Below, one piece after another: positions 1 to 6,234 of a stretch of DNA of 11,360 nt. The position numbers and the translations under genes are program-made. The notes beneath the pieces were generated by a model. It was not told where the DNA came from, searched no databases, and saw only the letters and a program-made list of their open reading frames with translations. The stretch is from Syntrophomonadaceae bacterium (lineage in GTDB: Bacteria > Bacillota > Dethiobacteria > DTU022), in assembly GCA_007129055.1 (NCBI GenBank), contig SKWE01000201.1, forward strand, positions 1-11,360, read 5' to 3'. Position 1 is the first letter of the stretch. The number at the start of each line of letters is the position of its first letter.

Positions 1-5
1 ATCTT

Positions 6-26
6 TTTTGTCAGCCTTTTGTCAGC
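6..26. repeat. Tandem 10-bp direct repeat upstream of the cold shock promoter
   Basis: TTTTGTCAGC occurs at 6-15 and again at 17-26, so the copies are 11 bases apart, close to one helical turn. The pair ends 16 bases before the proposed -35 box of the cold shock gene, a position where an activator or UP-like element could act. It may equally be the tail of whatever lies left of the window. Seen directly; the role is a guess. Confidence 0.4.
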
Positions 27-42
27 TATTTTTTATATTTAC

Positions 43-71
43 TTGCAATTTTCATGCAACTGTGATATTGT
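43..71 (+). promoter_or_regulatory. Putative SigA promoter of the cold shock gene
   Basis: A -35-like TTGCAA (43-48) is followed after 17 bases by TATTGT (66-71), which is preceded by TGA, an extended -10 (TGn). Each hexamer matches consensus at 4 of 6 positions. Transcription would start near 78 and leave a leader of about 120 nt. Long structured leaders are typical of cold shock genes, whose mRNA stability and translation depend on temperature. No stronger candidate is seen between here and the gene. Confidence 0.5.
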
Positions 72-112
72 TACGAACAGTATTAAGAAGACGTGAATGG
101 TTCAGACTGTTC

Positions 113-133
113 TACCTTTGTCTGGCAAAGGTA
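113..133 (+). other. Leader hairpin of the cold shock mRNA
   Basis: TACCTTTG (113-120) and CAAAGGTA (126-133) form a perfect 8-bp stem with a 5-base loop, TCTGG. It lies in the predicted 5' leader of the cold shock gene, about 50 bases before the ribosome binding site. No T-run follows, so it is not a terminator. It may be an mRNA-stability or thermosensing element (inference). Confidence 0.5.
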
Positions 134-196
134 AAGAAAGGTTTGGCAAATATTCCGCTTTTTGATTCATTCTAAACTTGAAGGAGAATTAATTAC

Positions 197-394
197 ATGC
201 AAGGTAAAGTAAAATGGTTTAACCCAGACAAAGGCTACGGATTTATTGAGACAGAGGAAGGCGGAGACGTTTTTGTTCACTTCTCAGCAATCCAAAGTGA
301 CGGATTCAAGACTCTTGAAGAAGGCCAGGAAGTTGAATTTGAAGTAGTCGACGGCGATCGCGGAGCACAAGCTGCTAACGTAGTTCCCAGGTAA
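197..394 (+). CDS. csp: Cold shock protein (CspA family, single CSD)
   Basis: A 65-residue protein consisting of one cold shock domain, the usual length for bacterial Csp proteins. These small OB-fold proteins bind single-stranded RNA and DNA in the cytoplasm, melt mRNA secondary structure and keep translation going, particularly after temperature downshift. The start MQGKVKWFN is typical. RNP1 is visible as KGYGFIE (residues 12-18) and RNP2 as VFVHFSAI (25-32), with the expected surface aromatics Trp8, Phe9, Tyr14, Phe16, Phe26 and Phe28. AAGGAG at 181-186 sits 10 bases before the ATG. The gene has its own leader and a terminator directly downstream, so it is probably a monocistronic, abundantly transcribed unit. 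The DEAD-box helicase that follows acts in the same process. Family identity is very secure; whether this copy is cold-induced or constitutive cannot be seen. Confidence 0.97.
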   Translation: MQGKVKWFNPDKGYGFIETEEGGDVFVHFSAIQSDGFKTLEEGQEVEFEVVDGDRGAQAANVVPR

Positions 395-426
395 TTATAT
401 AGAAGACGGATTAAAAAACCAAATGT

Positions 427-463
427 AAGGGCATTTCCGGTCTTTATGGAAATGCCCTTTTAC
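427..463 (+). terminator. Intrinsic terminator after the cold shock gene
   Basis: AAGGGCATTTCC (427-438) pairs perfectly with GGAAATGCCCTT (448-459) across a 9-base loop, and the right arm runs into TTTT. This strong hairpin should end most transcripts of the cold shock gene; any read-through would supply cshA. Confidence 0.9.
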
Positions 464-545
464 TTGAACAACAAGTGATCAGGCAATCTGCAGGAATATC
501 AAATCAACCTGCTTAGATACTCAGCTTTGAAAGGAAATAAATTAG

Positions 546-1976
546 ATGTCAACGTTTTATGAATTTGGAATTAGCGAACCGGTCATCCGGGCAACAACTA
601 CCATGGGTTTCGAAGAAACAACATCGATTCAGGAACAGGCGATCCCAATTGCCATGTCAGGTAAGGACATTATTGGCCAGGCCCAGACCGGAACCGGAAA
701 AACTGCTGCTTTCGGCATACCTATGCTTGAAAAATGCGATCCAGATAAACCCCATATCCAGGGATTGGTTATCACCCCAACCAGGGAACTTGCAGTCCAG
801 GTGGCTGAAGAACTTAACAGCCTGGGCCAGTATAAAAGAATAAAAGCCCTGCCGATATACGGGGGCCAGGATATAGAAAGACAGATAAAAGCGCTTAAGA
901 AAAAACCGCAGGTCATCGTTGCCACTCCCGGCAGATTAATGGATCATATGCGCAGGAAGCTGATCAGACTGCAGCAGCTTTCAGTCGTTGTTTTGGATGA
1001 AGCCGATGAAATGCTGAATATGGGATTTCGCGAGGATATAGAAACCATCCTTACCGAAGTTCCCGATAACAGGCAAACCATGCTCTTTTCAGCAACCATG
1101 CCTCAACCGATTAGAGATTTGGCCCAGAAATTCATGAAAGAACCTGAATTTGTAAAAGTTAAGACAAAAGAGATGACCGTCCCTAACACAGACCAGTATT
1201 ATTACGTGACTGAAGAAAAAGATAAGTTCGACTCCCTTTGCCGCCTGCTCGATCTTCACTCACCGGAAGCGGCTATAGTTTTTGGCAGGACTAAAAGGCG
1301 GGTAGATGAACTCTTTGAAGCTTTAAACAAGAGAGGTTATTCGGTAGAAGCAATTCACGGCGATTTAACCCAATCAAAAAGAGACAGCGTAATGAAAAAG
1401 TTTAAGAACGGGACAATAGAAATCCTGGTTGCAACCGATGTGGCCGCAAGGGGACTGGATATTGGGTCGGTAACCCATGTCTACAATTTCGATATACCCC
1501 AGGGCCCTGACAGCTATGTTCACAGGATCGGCAGAACAGGCCGCCTTGGCAAACCGGGTATTGCCGCCACTTTTGTCTCCCACCGTGAAAAAGGGCACCT
1601 TGAACATATAGAACGGGCGATTAAAAGAAAAATTATCCGCAAGCCTGTGCCTACAATTAACGAAACTATAGAAAACCAGCAGCGACTGGCTGCTGACAAA
1701 CTGCTTGAGGTTATAGGAAAAAGTGATCACCTTGAATACAAGGATATTGCCAGGGAACTTTTAGACAGCGGTAATGCAGTGGATCTTGTCGCAGCCGCCC
1801 TGAAATTAATTACCAGGGAGCCCGATCAGACACCTGTGAATTTAACGACTGAAAAACCCTGGGTCACCAAAAAAAGCAAGCCGGCTGAAAAAAGAAGCAG
1901 GCCACCATACCGTCATAAACCATCTGGCAAAAAAGGGCGCAGTAGCCATAAGAAAAAATACAATCCCTATCTTTAA
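546..1976 (+). CDS. cshA: DEAD-box ATP-dependent RNA helicase CshA
   Basis: A 476-residue cytoplasmic DEAD-box helicase that unwinds short RNA duplexes using ATP. CshA proteins take part in RNA turnover (with the degradosome in Bacillus), ribosome assembly and cold adaptation. All core motifs are present and intact: Q motif around [11 protein letters not shown] (21-31), motif I AQTGTGKT (46-53), Ia PTREL (78-82), Ib TPGR (127-130), II DEAD (151-154), III SAT (182-184), IV IVFGRTK (244-250), [11 protein letters not shown] (296-305) and [10 protein letters not shown] (326-333). After the second RecA domain comes a CshA-like extension, including EPDQTP at 425-430. The protein ends in a Lys/Arg-rich RNA-binding tail (about 441-476). 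The phrases [11 protein letters not shown] and IHGDLTQ are typical of CshA rather than CshB or DbpA. AAGGAA at 531-536 is 9 bases before the ATG. The upstream 80 bases show no convincing promoter. Confidence 0.95.
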   Translation: MSTFYEFGISEPVIRATTTMGFEETTSIQEQAIPIAMSGKDIIGQAQTGTGKTAAFGIPMLEKCDPDKPHIQGLVITPTRELAVQVAEELNSLGQYKRIKALPIYGGQDIERQIKALKKKPQVIVATPGRLMDHMRRKLIRLQQLSVVVLDEADEMLNMGFREDIETILTEVPDNRQTMLFSATMPQPIRDLAQKFMKEPEFVKVKTKEMTVPNTDQYYYVTEEKDKFDSLCRLLDLHSPEAAIVFGRTKRRVDELFEALNKRGYSVEAIHGDLTQSKRDSVMKKFKNGTIEILVATDVAARGLDIGSVTHVYNFDIPQGPDSYVHRIGRTGRLGKPGIAATFVSHREKGHLEHIERAIKRKIIRKPVPTINETIENQQRLAADKLLEVIGKSDHLEYKDIARELLDSGNAVDLVAAALKLITREPDQTPVNLTTEKPWVTKKSKPAEKRSRPPYRHKPSGKKGRSSHKKKYNPYL

Positions 1977-2017
1977 AACAATAGTTTAATATATGATTTG
2001 TTTATAAAAACCCTCTA

Positions 2018-2042
2018 AACCAGCTTGCGAAGCTGGTTTTTT
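2018..2042 (+). terminator. Intrinsic terminator after cshA
   Basis: AACCAGCTT (2018-2026) pairs with AAGCTGGTT (2030-2038) around a GCG loop and is followed by a T-run to 2042. It closes the cshA unit about 40 bases after its stop codon. Confidence 0.9.
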
Positions 2043-2110
2043 GTTGTCATCCTAGATCAGAAGCGCCAACTCTTTAAGCACTAAGGCATGAATAATAACT
2101 CCCGCTATTG

Positions 2111-2146
2111 GTTTGTAACAAACTCGTAACGCTCATTTGTTAGAAT
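2111..2146 (+). promoter_or_regulatory. Promoter/operator region of the TasA-like gene
   Basis: TAGAAT (2141-2146) preceded by TGT makes an extended -10, with no good -35 at the right distance, so an activator may be needed. Overlapping symmetric elements surround it: GTTTGT-A-ACAAAC (2111-2123), TAACAAA (2116-2122) mirrored by TTTGTTA (2136-2142), and GTAAC repeated 11 bases apart (2115-2119, 2126-2130). Such clustering 50-90 bases before a start codon is compatible with an operator. The regulator is unknown. Confidence 0.4.
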
Positions 2147-2197
2147 ATAACCAAGTAAGTTAGTAGATTTTATATCAATCTGAGGAGGTTGAACAAT

Positions 2198-3250
2198 ATG
2201 AAAGCCAGGCTTATATTTAGCTTAATTGTTATTATTATTGCTCTTGCAGCCTCCCTGGGTGCTACAATGGCATGGTTTACTGATGAAGCAATAGCGCCGG
2301 AAAATGTTTTTACTGCCGGCTCTGTTCTGATTAGCGCTGAAGAGACTTACGTAATCAATGCTGAAAAAATGAACAATGTTAACCCGGGAGACTGCTTTGT
2401 TAAATGTTTTGAAATCGAAAATGAAGGTTCAAAATCGATTGAACTAAGATTGAACGACTTTGCCGGCCAATGGGAAGACCTGGAAGGCTGGGGACCTGTG
2501 CATATTGCCCCGGTGCCTGGCAGCGGCTGGGTAATGAATTTTAACGAAGAAACAAACAGTTTCGAGTTCTATTATACAGGGGGGCCTGTTGCATCTGGCG
2601 AAACCGTTACTCTCTGCATTCTGGTCCATTTTAACGGAATAGAAATGACCAACCTTTACCAGGGTAAGACATTTACCCTTAATGGCATTTTCCAGGCAGT
2701 GCAGGCGTCTAACAATGCTCCGGAAGAGGTATGGGGCAGTTCATGGAATACTGAGTGGTTTGGTATGAGCGACGAAGCTGCATTAATTGCCGGAACAAGT
2801 GCAGAGTATGCTTCCTATTTCTACGAAAACGGAGTTTTCAAATTTGAATCCTGTGTTGAAGAAAATGGTAACGGTAACGGCGGAACCAATGGTGGAGAAA
2901 CCGCTTATGCCGGCAATACCTCCGGAACCCCGCAGCCCTGGTGGTACTACCTGATTTATGAGGGAACAGAAACCACACAGACCATCTGGGCGGGGCAGAC
3001 CATTGTAGTCGGTTCGGTTACTGTCTCTGATCCGGTTAATGATGAAGTGACGATTACTATTAACCTGGACTCAGGATGGTCGCTGCAGAATGTATCAGAA
3101 CCGGTAAAGATCCAGGGCTACAGCTCGGGGTGGGATGAAAGTTGGTCAGCTCCCGGCACATTCAATACTTACAAGGGCAGCGACCTGGTTATCTCAGGTA
3201 TTCCGGAATATGACTATTATGTAATCCATCTTGATGTAAAAGAAGATTAA
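2198..3250 (+). CDS. TasA/camelysin-family exported protein with SipW-type signal peptide
   Basis: A 350-residue secreted protein. An in-frame TTG at 2189 touches the GAGGAGG (2182-2188), so the ATG at 2198, spaced 9 bases, is the better start. Residues 1-25 form a short-N, long-hydrophobic signal ending GATMAWFTDEA, the pattern of SipW-dependent substrates (TasA, CalY). The mature part shows TasA landmarks: an F-x-A-G-S strand (38-42), VNPGD (61-65), a FEIENEGS strand (71-78) and NLYQGKTFTLNGIF (152-165). In Bacillus such proteins are biofilm-matrix fibres or surface metallopeptidase-like camelysins; no HExxH motif is seen. A Gly/Asn linker (222-234) leads to a further beta-rich, Trp/Tyr-rich region (about 235-350) absent from classical TasA, which I cannot name. 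Cys occurs at 66, 70, 140 and 219. It lies between two terminators, so it stands alone; no SipW peptidase gene is in the window. Matrix function is inferred. Confidence 0.85.
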   Translation: MKARLIFSLIVIIIALAASLGATMAWFTDEAIAPENVFTAGSVLISAEETYVINAEKMNNVNPGDCFVKCFEIENEGSKSIELRLNDFAGQWEDLEGWGPVHIAPVPGSGWVMNFNEETNSFEFYYTGGPVASGETVTLCILVHFNGIEMTNLYQGKTFTLNGIFQAVQASNNAPEEVWGSSWNTEWFGMSDEAALIAGTSAEYASYFYENGVFKFESCVEENGNGNGGTNGGETAYAGNTSGTPQPWWYYLIYEGTETTQTIWAGQTIVVGSVTVSDPVNDEVTITINLDSGWSLQNVSEPVKIQGYSSGWDESWSAPGTFNTYKGSDLVISGIPEYDYYVIHLDVKED

Positions 3251-3280
3251 CAACCATGGTGATAAAAGAAAATGATACAA

Positions 3281-3314
3281 AAAGTGGAGCGTACTCAATA
3301 CGCTCCACTTTTTT
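3281..3314 (+). terminator. Intrinsic terminator after the TasA-like gene
   Basis: AAAGTGGAGCGT (3281-3292) pairs with ACGCTCCACTTT (3300-3311), extendable by one A-T pair to a 5-base loop, followed by T to 3314. The left arm is A-rich and the right arm T-rich, so it could also work in reverse, but no reverse gene ends here. Confidence 0.92.
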
Positions 3315-3380
3315 GCTGCAAATGTAGGAGAATTAGCTCCCCGGGTCAAATAAGTAGATTAAAATACCTTTCCAGGGAAG

Positions 3381-4835
3381 TTGATTGCTATCGGTAAACC
3401 GGATCTGGTAATAAACAAAATTAATAAAAAACAGGTGGTGGGATTGCTTATCCCCCTGGCCTGCTTTGCAGTTCTATATTACTTTACAACTCCTGTTATC
3501 GGCAGGGAAATGGGAGCAGCACTCTCCGTGATTATTGCCGGTGTACTGCTCTGGGTTCTTGAACCACTGCCCCTTTCCATGACCTGCTTTTTAATCATCT
3601 TCAGCTTGATGGCAACCGGCACGGCTTCAACAGAAATTGTGCTAAGCGGTTTTAGCGCCGGTTCAACTTTCCTGGTCCTGGCCGGTTTAATGATGGCTAA
3701 AGCGATTAGCCATACAACCCTGGGTAAAAGAGTTGCCTACTTTACTATTATAAAATTTGGGGCATCCCCCGGCGGCAGCCTGCTGGCGCTTTTGGTAACC
3801 CTGCAACTGATGGCCTTCTTTGTCCCTACGACTGCGGTAAAAGCCACCATGCTGCTTCCCATTATTTATACTTTGGGCCAGTACTTCGTTCAATCAGGAA
3901 TTGACCAGCGAGTCCATAAAATGCTTTTACTGGGGCTTGCCTACGGAACCCATATAACAGCGCTGGCAGTCCTCCCCGGGGCTATCGGCAACGTGATAAC
4001 GGCAGAGTTAATATCTGCAAACCTGGATTACGAAATGTCCTATACCCGCTGGCTGGCCTTTTTTGCACCGGTCAGTATAGCACTAATCCCCTGCACATGG
4101 TTTATTTTAACCCGTGCATTTCCGGCCAGGGATAGTCACGGCCCGGGTGAGCGGTTGCAGCACCTTAAAAAGGAGCTTCAATCTTTTGAACCGCTAACTT
4201 CTGCTGAAAAAAGGCTGATCGCCATTCTATTTTTAACTGTTGCTCTCTGGATGACCGATTTCATCCATGGCTGGCCAACATTTATTCCAGCCATTTTAGG
4301 GGTAATCCTGATGGCCCTCCCCGGCGCAGGTTTTATTGCCTGGAATAAATTGCTGGATATCAGCTGGGGCAATGTTTTAATGATCGGGACAAATCTTTCT
4401 ATGGGCCTTGTATTTATCAGTACAGGGGCCGCCGGCTACCTGGCATCAATACTTTTTCCTGATGAAATTCTACCCCTGCTGTTTTCATTTTCGCTTATAG
4501 CTTTTATCCTGATGGGTCTTATGGTTCACTTTTACCACCTGTTTATCGGCAATGTTGCCACCCTGATTATCATCATGATTCCCATGGTTCTCGAGCTGGG
4601 TTCGCGGTTGGGAATAGATCCCCTTTACTGGGTGCTGGTGACCGGGGCTTCAGGCCTGTTGGGGTTTATACTGGTTATCCAGACCATGCCCGGTGTAATA
4701 GTATACAGCACGGGAAAGCTGACGGCGCTCGATTTTATGAAGGCTGGAATACCGCTGACCGCTGCTACAATTATAGTTGTAGCAGTGGCAGCCCGTTACT
4801 GGTGGCCTTTTTTGCAGGCTTTATGGTCACTATAA
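3381..4835 (+). CDS. DASS/SLC13-type anion permease (divergent)
   Basis: A 484-residue polytopic membrane protein with about 11-12 hydrophobic segments, the normal size for the divalent anion:Na+ symporter family (DASS/SLC13, CitT/SdcS-like), which carries dicarboxylates, citrate or sulfate. Family marks: a first re-entrant region at 146-161 (FFVPTTAVKATMLLPI), a second at 388-401 (FIGNVATLIIIMIP), and a C-terminal TMPGVIVYSTGKLTALDFMKAGIPL-like stretch (435-459) matching the family's PPNAIVFGSG...DFLKAG block. The Na+/substrate-binding SNT triplets typical of DASS are replaced by PTT (149-151) and GNV (390-392), so substrate and coupling ion are uncertain. The reading frame opens after a stop at 3360-3362. 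The only standard early start is TTG 3381, but AGGGAAG (3374-3380) abuts it, so the true start may be slightly downstream (GTG codons about 3435-3440). The DUF1847 gene follows after 150 bases. Confidence 0.8.
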   Translation: MIAIGKPDLVINKINKKQVVGLLIPLACFAVLYYFTTPVIGREMGAALSVIIAGVLLWVLEPLPLSMTCFLIIFSLMATGTASTEIVLSGFSAGSTFLVLAGLMMAKAISHTTLGKRVAYFTIIKFGASPGGSLLALLVTLQLMAFFVPTTAVKATMLLPIIYTLGQYFVQSGIDQRVHKMLLLGLAYGTHITALAVLPGAIGNVITAELISANLDYEMSYTRWLAFFAPVSIALIPCTWFILTRAFPARDSHGPGERLQHLKKELQSFEPLTSAEKRLIAILFLTVALWMTDFIHGWPTFIPAILGVILMALPGAGFIAWNKLLDISWGNVLMIGTNLSMGLVFISTGAAGYLASILFPDEILPLLFSFSLIAFILMGLMVHFYHLFIGNVATLIIIMIPMVLELGSRLGIDPLYWVLVTGASGLLGFILVIQTMPGVIVYSTGKLTALDFMKAGIPLTAATIIVVAVAARYWWPFLQALWSL

Positions 4836-4880
4836 CTATAGGCGTTGCAAACTGGTTCACAACCCGGCTGTTCTCGCAGG

Positions 4881-4899
4881 CAAAGGTATTTGTACCTTT
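4881..4899 (+). other. Small hairpin between permease and DUF1847 genes
   Basis: AAAGGTA (4882-4888) and TACCTTT (4893-4899) form a 7-bp stem with a 4-base loop, with no T-run. It is nearly the mirror of the hairpin at 113-133. The rest of 4836-4985 shows no gene and no convincing promoter, so the downstream gene could be read from the permease transcript. Confidence 0.35.
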
Positions 4900-4985
4900 C
4901 ATGCAGAATCCTTTCCAACAAGATTAGAATTGCTGATTATGGATCTACAAATTACTTAATTAATTTTTTGGGGGAAGGTGTAAAT

Positions 4986-5624
4986 ATGCCAGATAGGGAT
5001 ACGAACTATCCAGATTGCGCTGGCTGCAGCAAGTTGACCTGTAGCAGCGGCCTGAAAAATAATGCCCCGGATAACTGCCCCATGGTTAATGATGAAGATA
5101 TTTTTAACCAGTCATTAAGTGAATTTCGGAAAGAAAAAATCAATAAACTTGCCTGCAGTGCTGCCCTGGTAGAATCAGAAGGATATTGCGAATGGACCAG
5201 GGTAGAAGAAATTATTGCTTTCGCCCGCCGATCAGGCTTTCACAGAATTGGTCTTGCTTATTGTATCGGCCTGCGCAGGGAAGCTGAACGCTTTTCAGAA
5301 ATTCTAACAAACCAGGGCTTTGAAGTAGTCTCGGCTGTTTGTAAAGCAGGTTCAATTCCAAAAGAGGAATTGGGACTTTCGGACGAACAAAAAATTAAAC
5401 CCGGACACTTTGAAGCCATGTGCAACCCTGTCGCCCAGGCGATGCTGTTGAACAAGGCAAAAACTGAACTGAAAGTTGTCCTGGGACTTTGTGTCGGGCA
5501 CGATTCTCTTTTCCTGCAATTTGCAGAACCTCCGGTAACCATCCTGGCAGTTAAAGACAGGGTATTAGCACATAATCCCCTGGGGGCGATTTACGCCGAA
5601 CATTATTTTAAGAAAAGATTCTAA
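4986..5624 (+). CDS. DUF1847 family cysteine-rich, putative metal-binding protein
   Basis: A 212-residue cytoplasmic protein. The ATG at 4986 follows a strong GGGGGAAGG (4970-4978). The frame is open further upstream to 4845, but that extension has no ribosome binding site and no recognisable family sequence. It contains ten cysteines: 11, 14, 19 and 31 in an N-terminal CAGCSKLTC...NCP cluster that looks like a metal or Fe-S site, then 57, 68, 93, 119, 146 and 169. Conserved-looking stretches are GLAYCIGLRREAE (89-101), CKAGSIPKEELGL (119-131), MCNP (145-148), GLCVGHDSLF (167-176) and DRVLAHNPLGAIY (191-203), all typical of the DUF1847 family found in strict anaerobes. Its biochemical function is unknown and I do not assign one. 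It sits 150 bases after the anion permease on the same strand, so co-transcription is possible. Family call is from memory of the motif pattern. Confidence 0.8.
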   Translation: MPDRDTNYPDCAGCSKLTCSSGLKNNAPDNCPMVNDEDIFNQSLSEFRKEKINKLACSAALVESEGYCEWTRVEEIIAFARRSGFHRIGLAYCIGLRREAERFSEILTNQGFEVVSAVCKAGSIPKEELGLSDEQKIKPGHFEAMCNPVAQAMLLNKAKTELKVVLGLCVGHDSLFLQFAEPPVTILAVKDRVLAHNPLGAIYAEHYFKKRF

Positions 5625-5628
5625 TCGT

Positions 5629-5651
5629 TCAGGCAGACGTCTGATTTTTTT
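5629..5651 (+). terminator. Probable weak terminator after the DUF1847 gene
   Basis: TCAG (5629-5632) can pair with CTGA (5641-5644), enclosing half of a perfect palindrome CAGACGTCTG (5634-5643), followed by seven T residues (5645-5651). The stem is short, but position and T-run fit an intrinsic terminator five bases after the stop codon. Confidence 0.5.
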
Positions 5652-5795
5652 GGATTAAATCTTTACCAGATCCACTACCTAATAAAGAACAAGCAGGTAG
5701 TCAAACTATACAAATCTCCTTTAAGTTTTCAAACCATACTCCTGTGTTTGCCCTTTTAAACAGGGCTGCCCACAAAAAAGCGCTATAATTATTAT

Positions 5796-5880
5796 AATAT
5801 TTAGAATAGATATGGTATTTTTTTTCTTGATTATATTGTATTTTTTATGTATAATAGACACGTTATTTATTCTAAATATT
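5796..5880. repeat. 13-bp perfect inverted repeat flanking a promoter
   Basis: AATATTTAGAATA (5796-5808) is exactly complementary to TATTCTAAATATT (5868-5880), with 59 bases between. The two arms bracket the TTGATT/TATAAT promoter, the right arm falling on the predicted start of transcription. This could be a regulator-binding pair or a weak cruciform. The AT-rich setting raises the chance of coincidence. Confidence 0.45.
5827..5855 (+). promoter_or_regulatory. SigA-type promoter, probably for the TAXI-TRAP genes
   Basis: TTGATT (5827-5832) and a perfect TATAAT (5850-5855) are separated by exactly 17 bases. Transcription would begin near 5862. The next real gene on this strand is the TAXI binding protein at 6235, which implies an unusually long leader of about 370 nt. 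Promoters this good arise by chance in AT-rich DNA, hence moderate confidence. Confidence 0.55.
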
Positions 5881-6073
5881 TATTTATACATAACATCTGC
5901 CACTTTAGCATATGCACTACTAAACGTAGCCCGCACGCTATTAATTACAAAAGTATCAAAAGTATTGTTCCCTGAACACTTTCACTCAAGCGGATTCTTA
6001 AATGAAACCTTTACTATCTTATTTTAAAACCTGAGAAGGATGGTTAATAATCAACTGGTAGAAAGTTCATTCC

Positions 6074-6098
6074 AGGAGGTGAAGTGCAAACTACATAA
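6074..6098 (+). promoter_or_regulatory. Orphan perfect Shine-Dalgarno with 4-codon mini-ORF
   Basis: AGGAGGTGA (6074-6082) complements the 16S 3' end along nine bases, the strongest such site in the window, yet it precedes no gene. The nearest start is GTG at 6084, spaced too closely, and its frame stops after four codons (TAA at 6096-6098). It lies inside the predicted TRAP leader 150 bases before the TAXI gene. It could load ribosomes as a leader element or be a remnant of a lost gene. Confidence 0.4.
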
Positions 6099-6234
6099 TC
6101 ATTACATAAAGGCTGTTAAAGCAATAACTGCAGGTAACAACTTAGCAAATTATGGTGATTAGAGTTTTGGTTTTAAAATCAGTTATTAGTCTTTTTAAGC
6201 TTTCACCAAATTTTATTAACATGGGGGTACAAGT

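Larger units (their letters stand above)
5625..6234. other. 610-base gene-poor region, AT-rich core, leader of the TRAP genes
   Basis: No convincing gene is seen here. It begins with the weak terminator, then has a CTACCT/AGGTAG stem (5675-5680 with 5695-5700) and a CCTG...CAGG imperfect hairpin (5741-5765). About 5780-5920 is strikingly AT-rich compared with the flanking genes and holds a promoter and an inverted repeat. From about 5920 composition returns toward normal. A 71-codon frame (5812-6027) overlaps the promoter, has no ribosome binding site and is hydrophobic mainly because its DNA is T-rich. A 40-codon frame (6040-6162) has GAGAAGG touching its ATG. I treat both as non-coding. Confidence 0.6.

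Noticed and set aside
2189..2197. TTG start for the TasA-like gene, three codons upstream
   Set aside because: It touches the Shine-Dalgarno; ATG 2198 has proper spacing and gives a normal signal peptide.
113..4899. Similarity of the hairpins at 113-133 and 4882-4899 (TACCTTT/CAAAGGTA)
   Set aside because: The shared element is only 7-8 bases and in opposite order; two occurrences in 11 kb are not enough to call a repeat family.
4845..4985. 47-residue N-terminal extension of the DUF1847 protein
   Set aside because: The upstream start has no ribosome binding site, while ATG 4986 has a strong one and begins just before the conserved cysteine cluster.
5812..6027. 71-codon hydrophobic reading frame in the AT-rich intergenic region
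   Set aside because: It has no ribosome binding site, contains the best promoter of the region within it, and its Phe/Ile/Leu content follows from T-rich DNA. No family resemblance is seen.
6040..6162. 40-codon small reading frame ahead of the TAXI gene
   Set aside because: GAGAAGG directly abuts the ATG with no spacing, the product resembles nothing known to me, and the stronger Shine-Dalgarno lies inside it. Possible but unsupported without conservation data.
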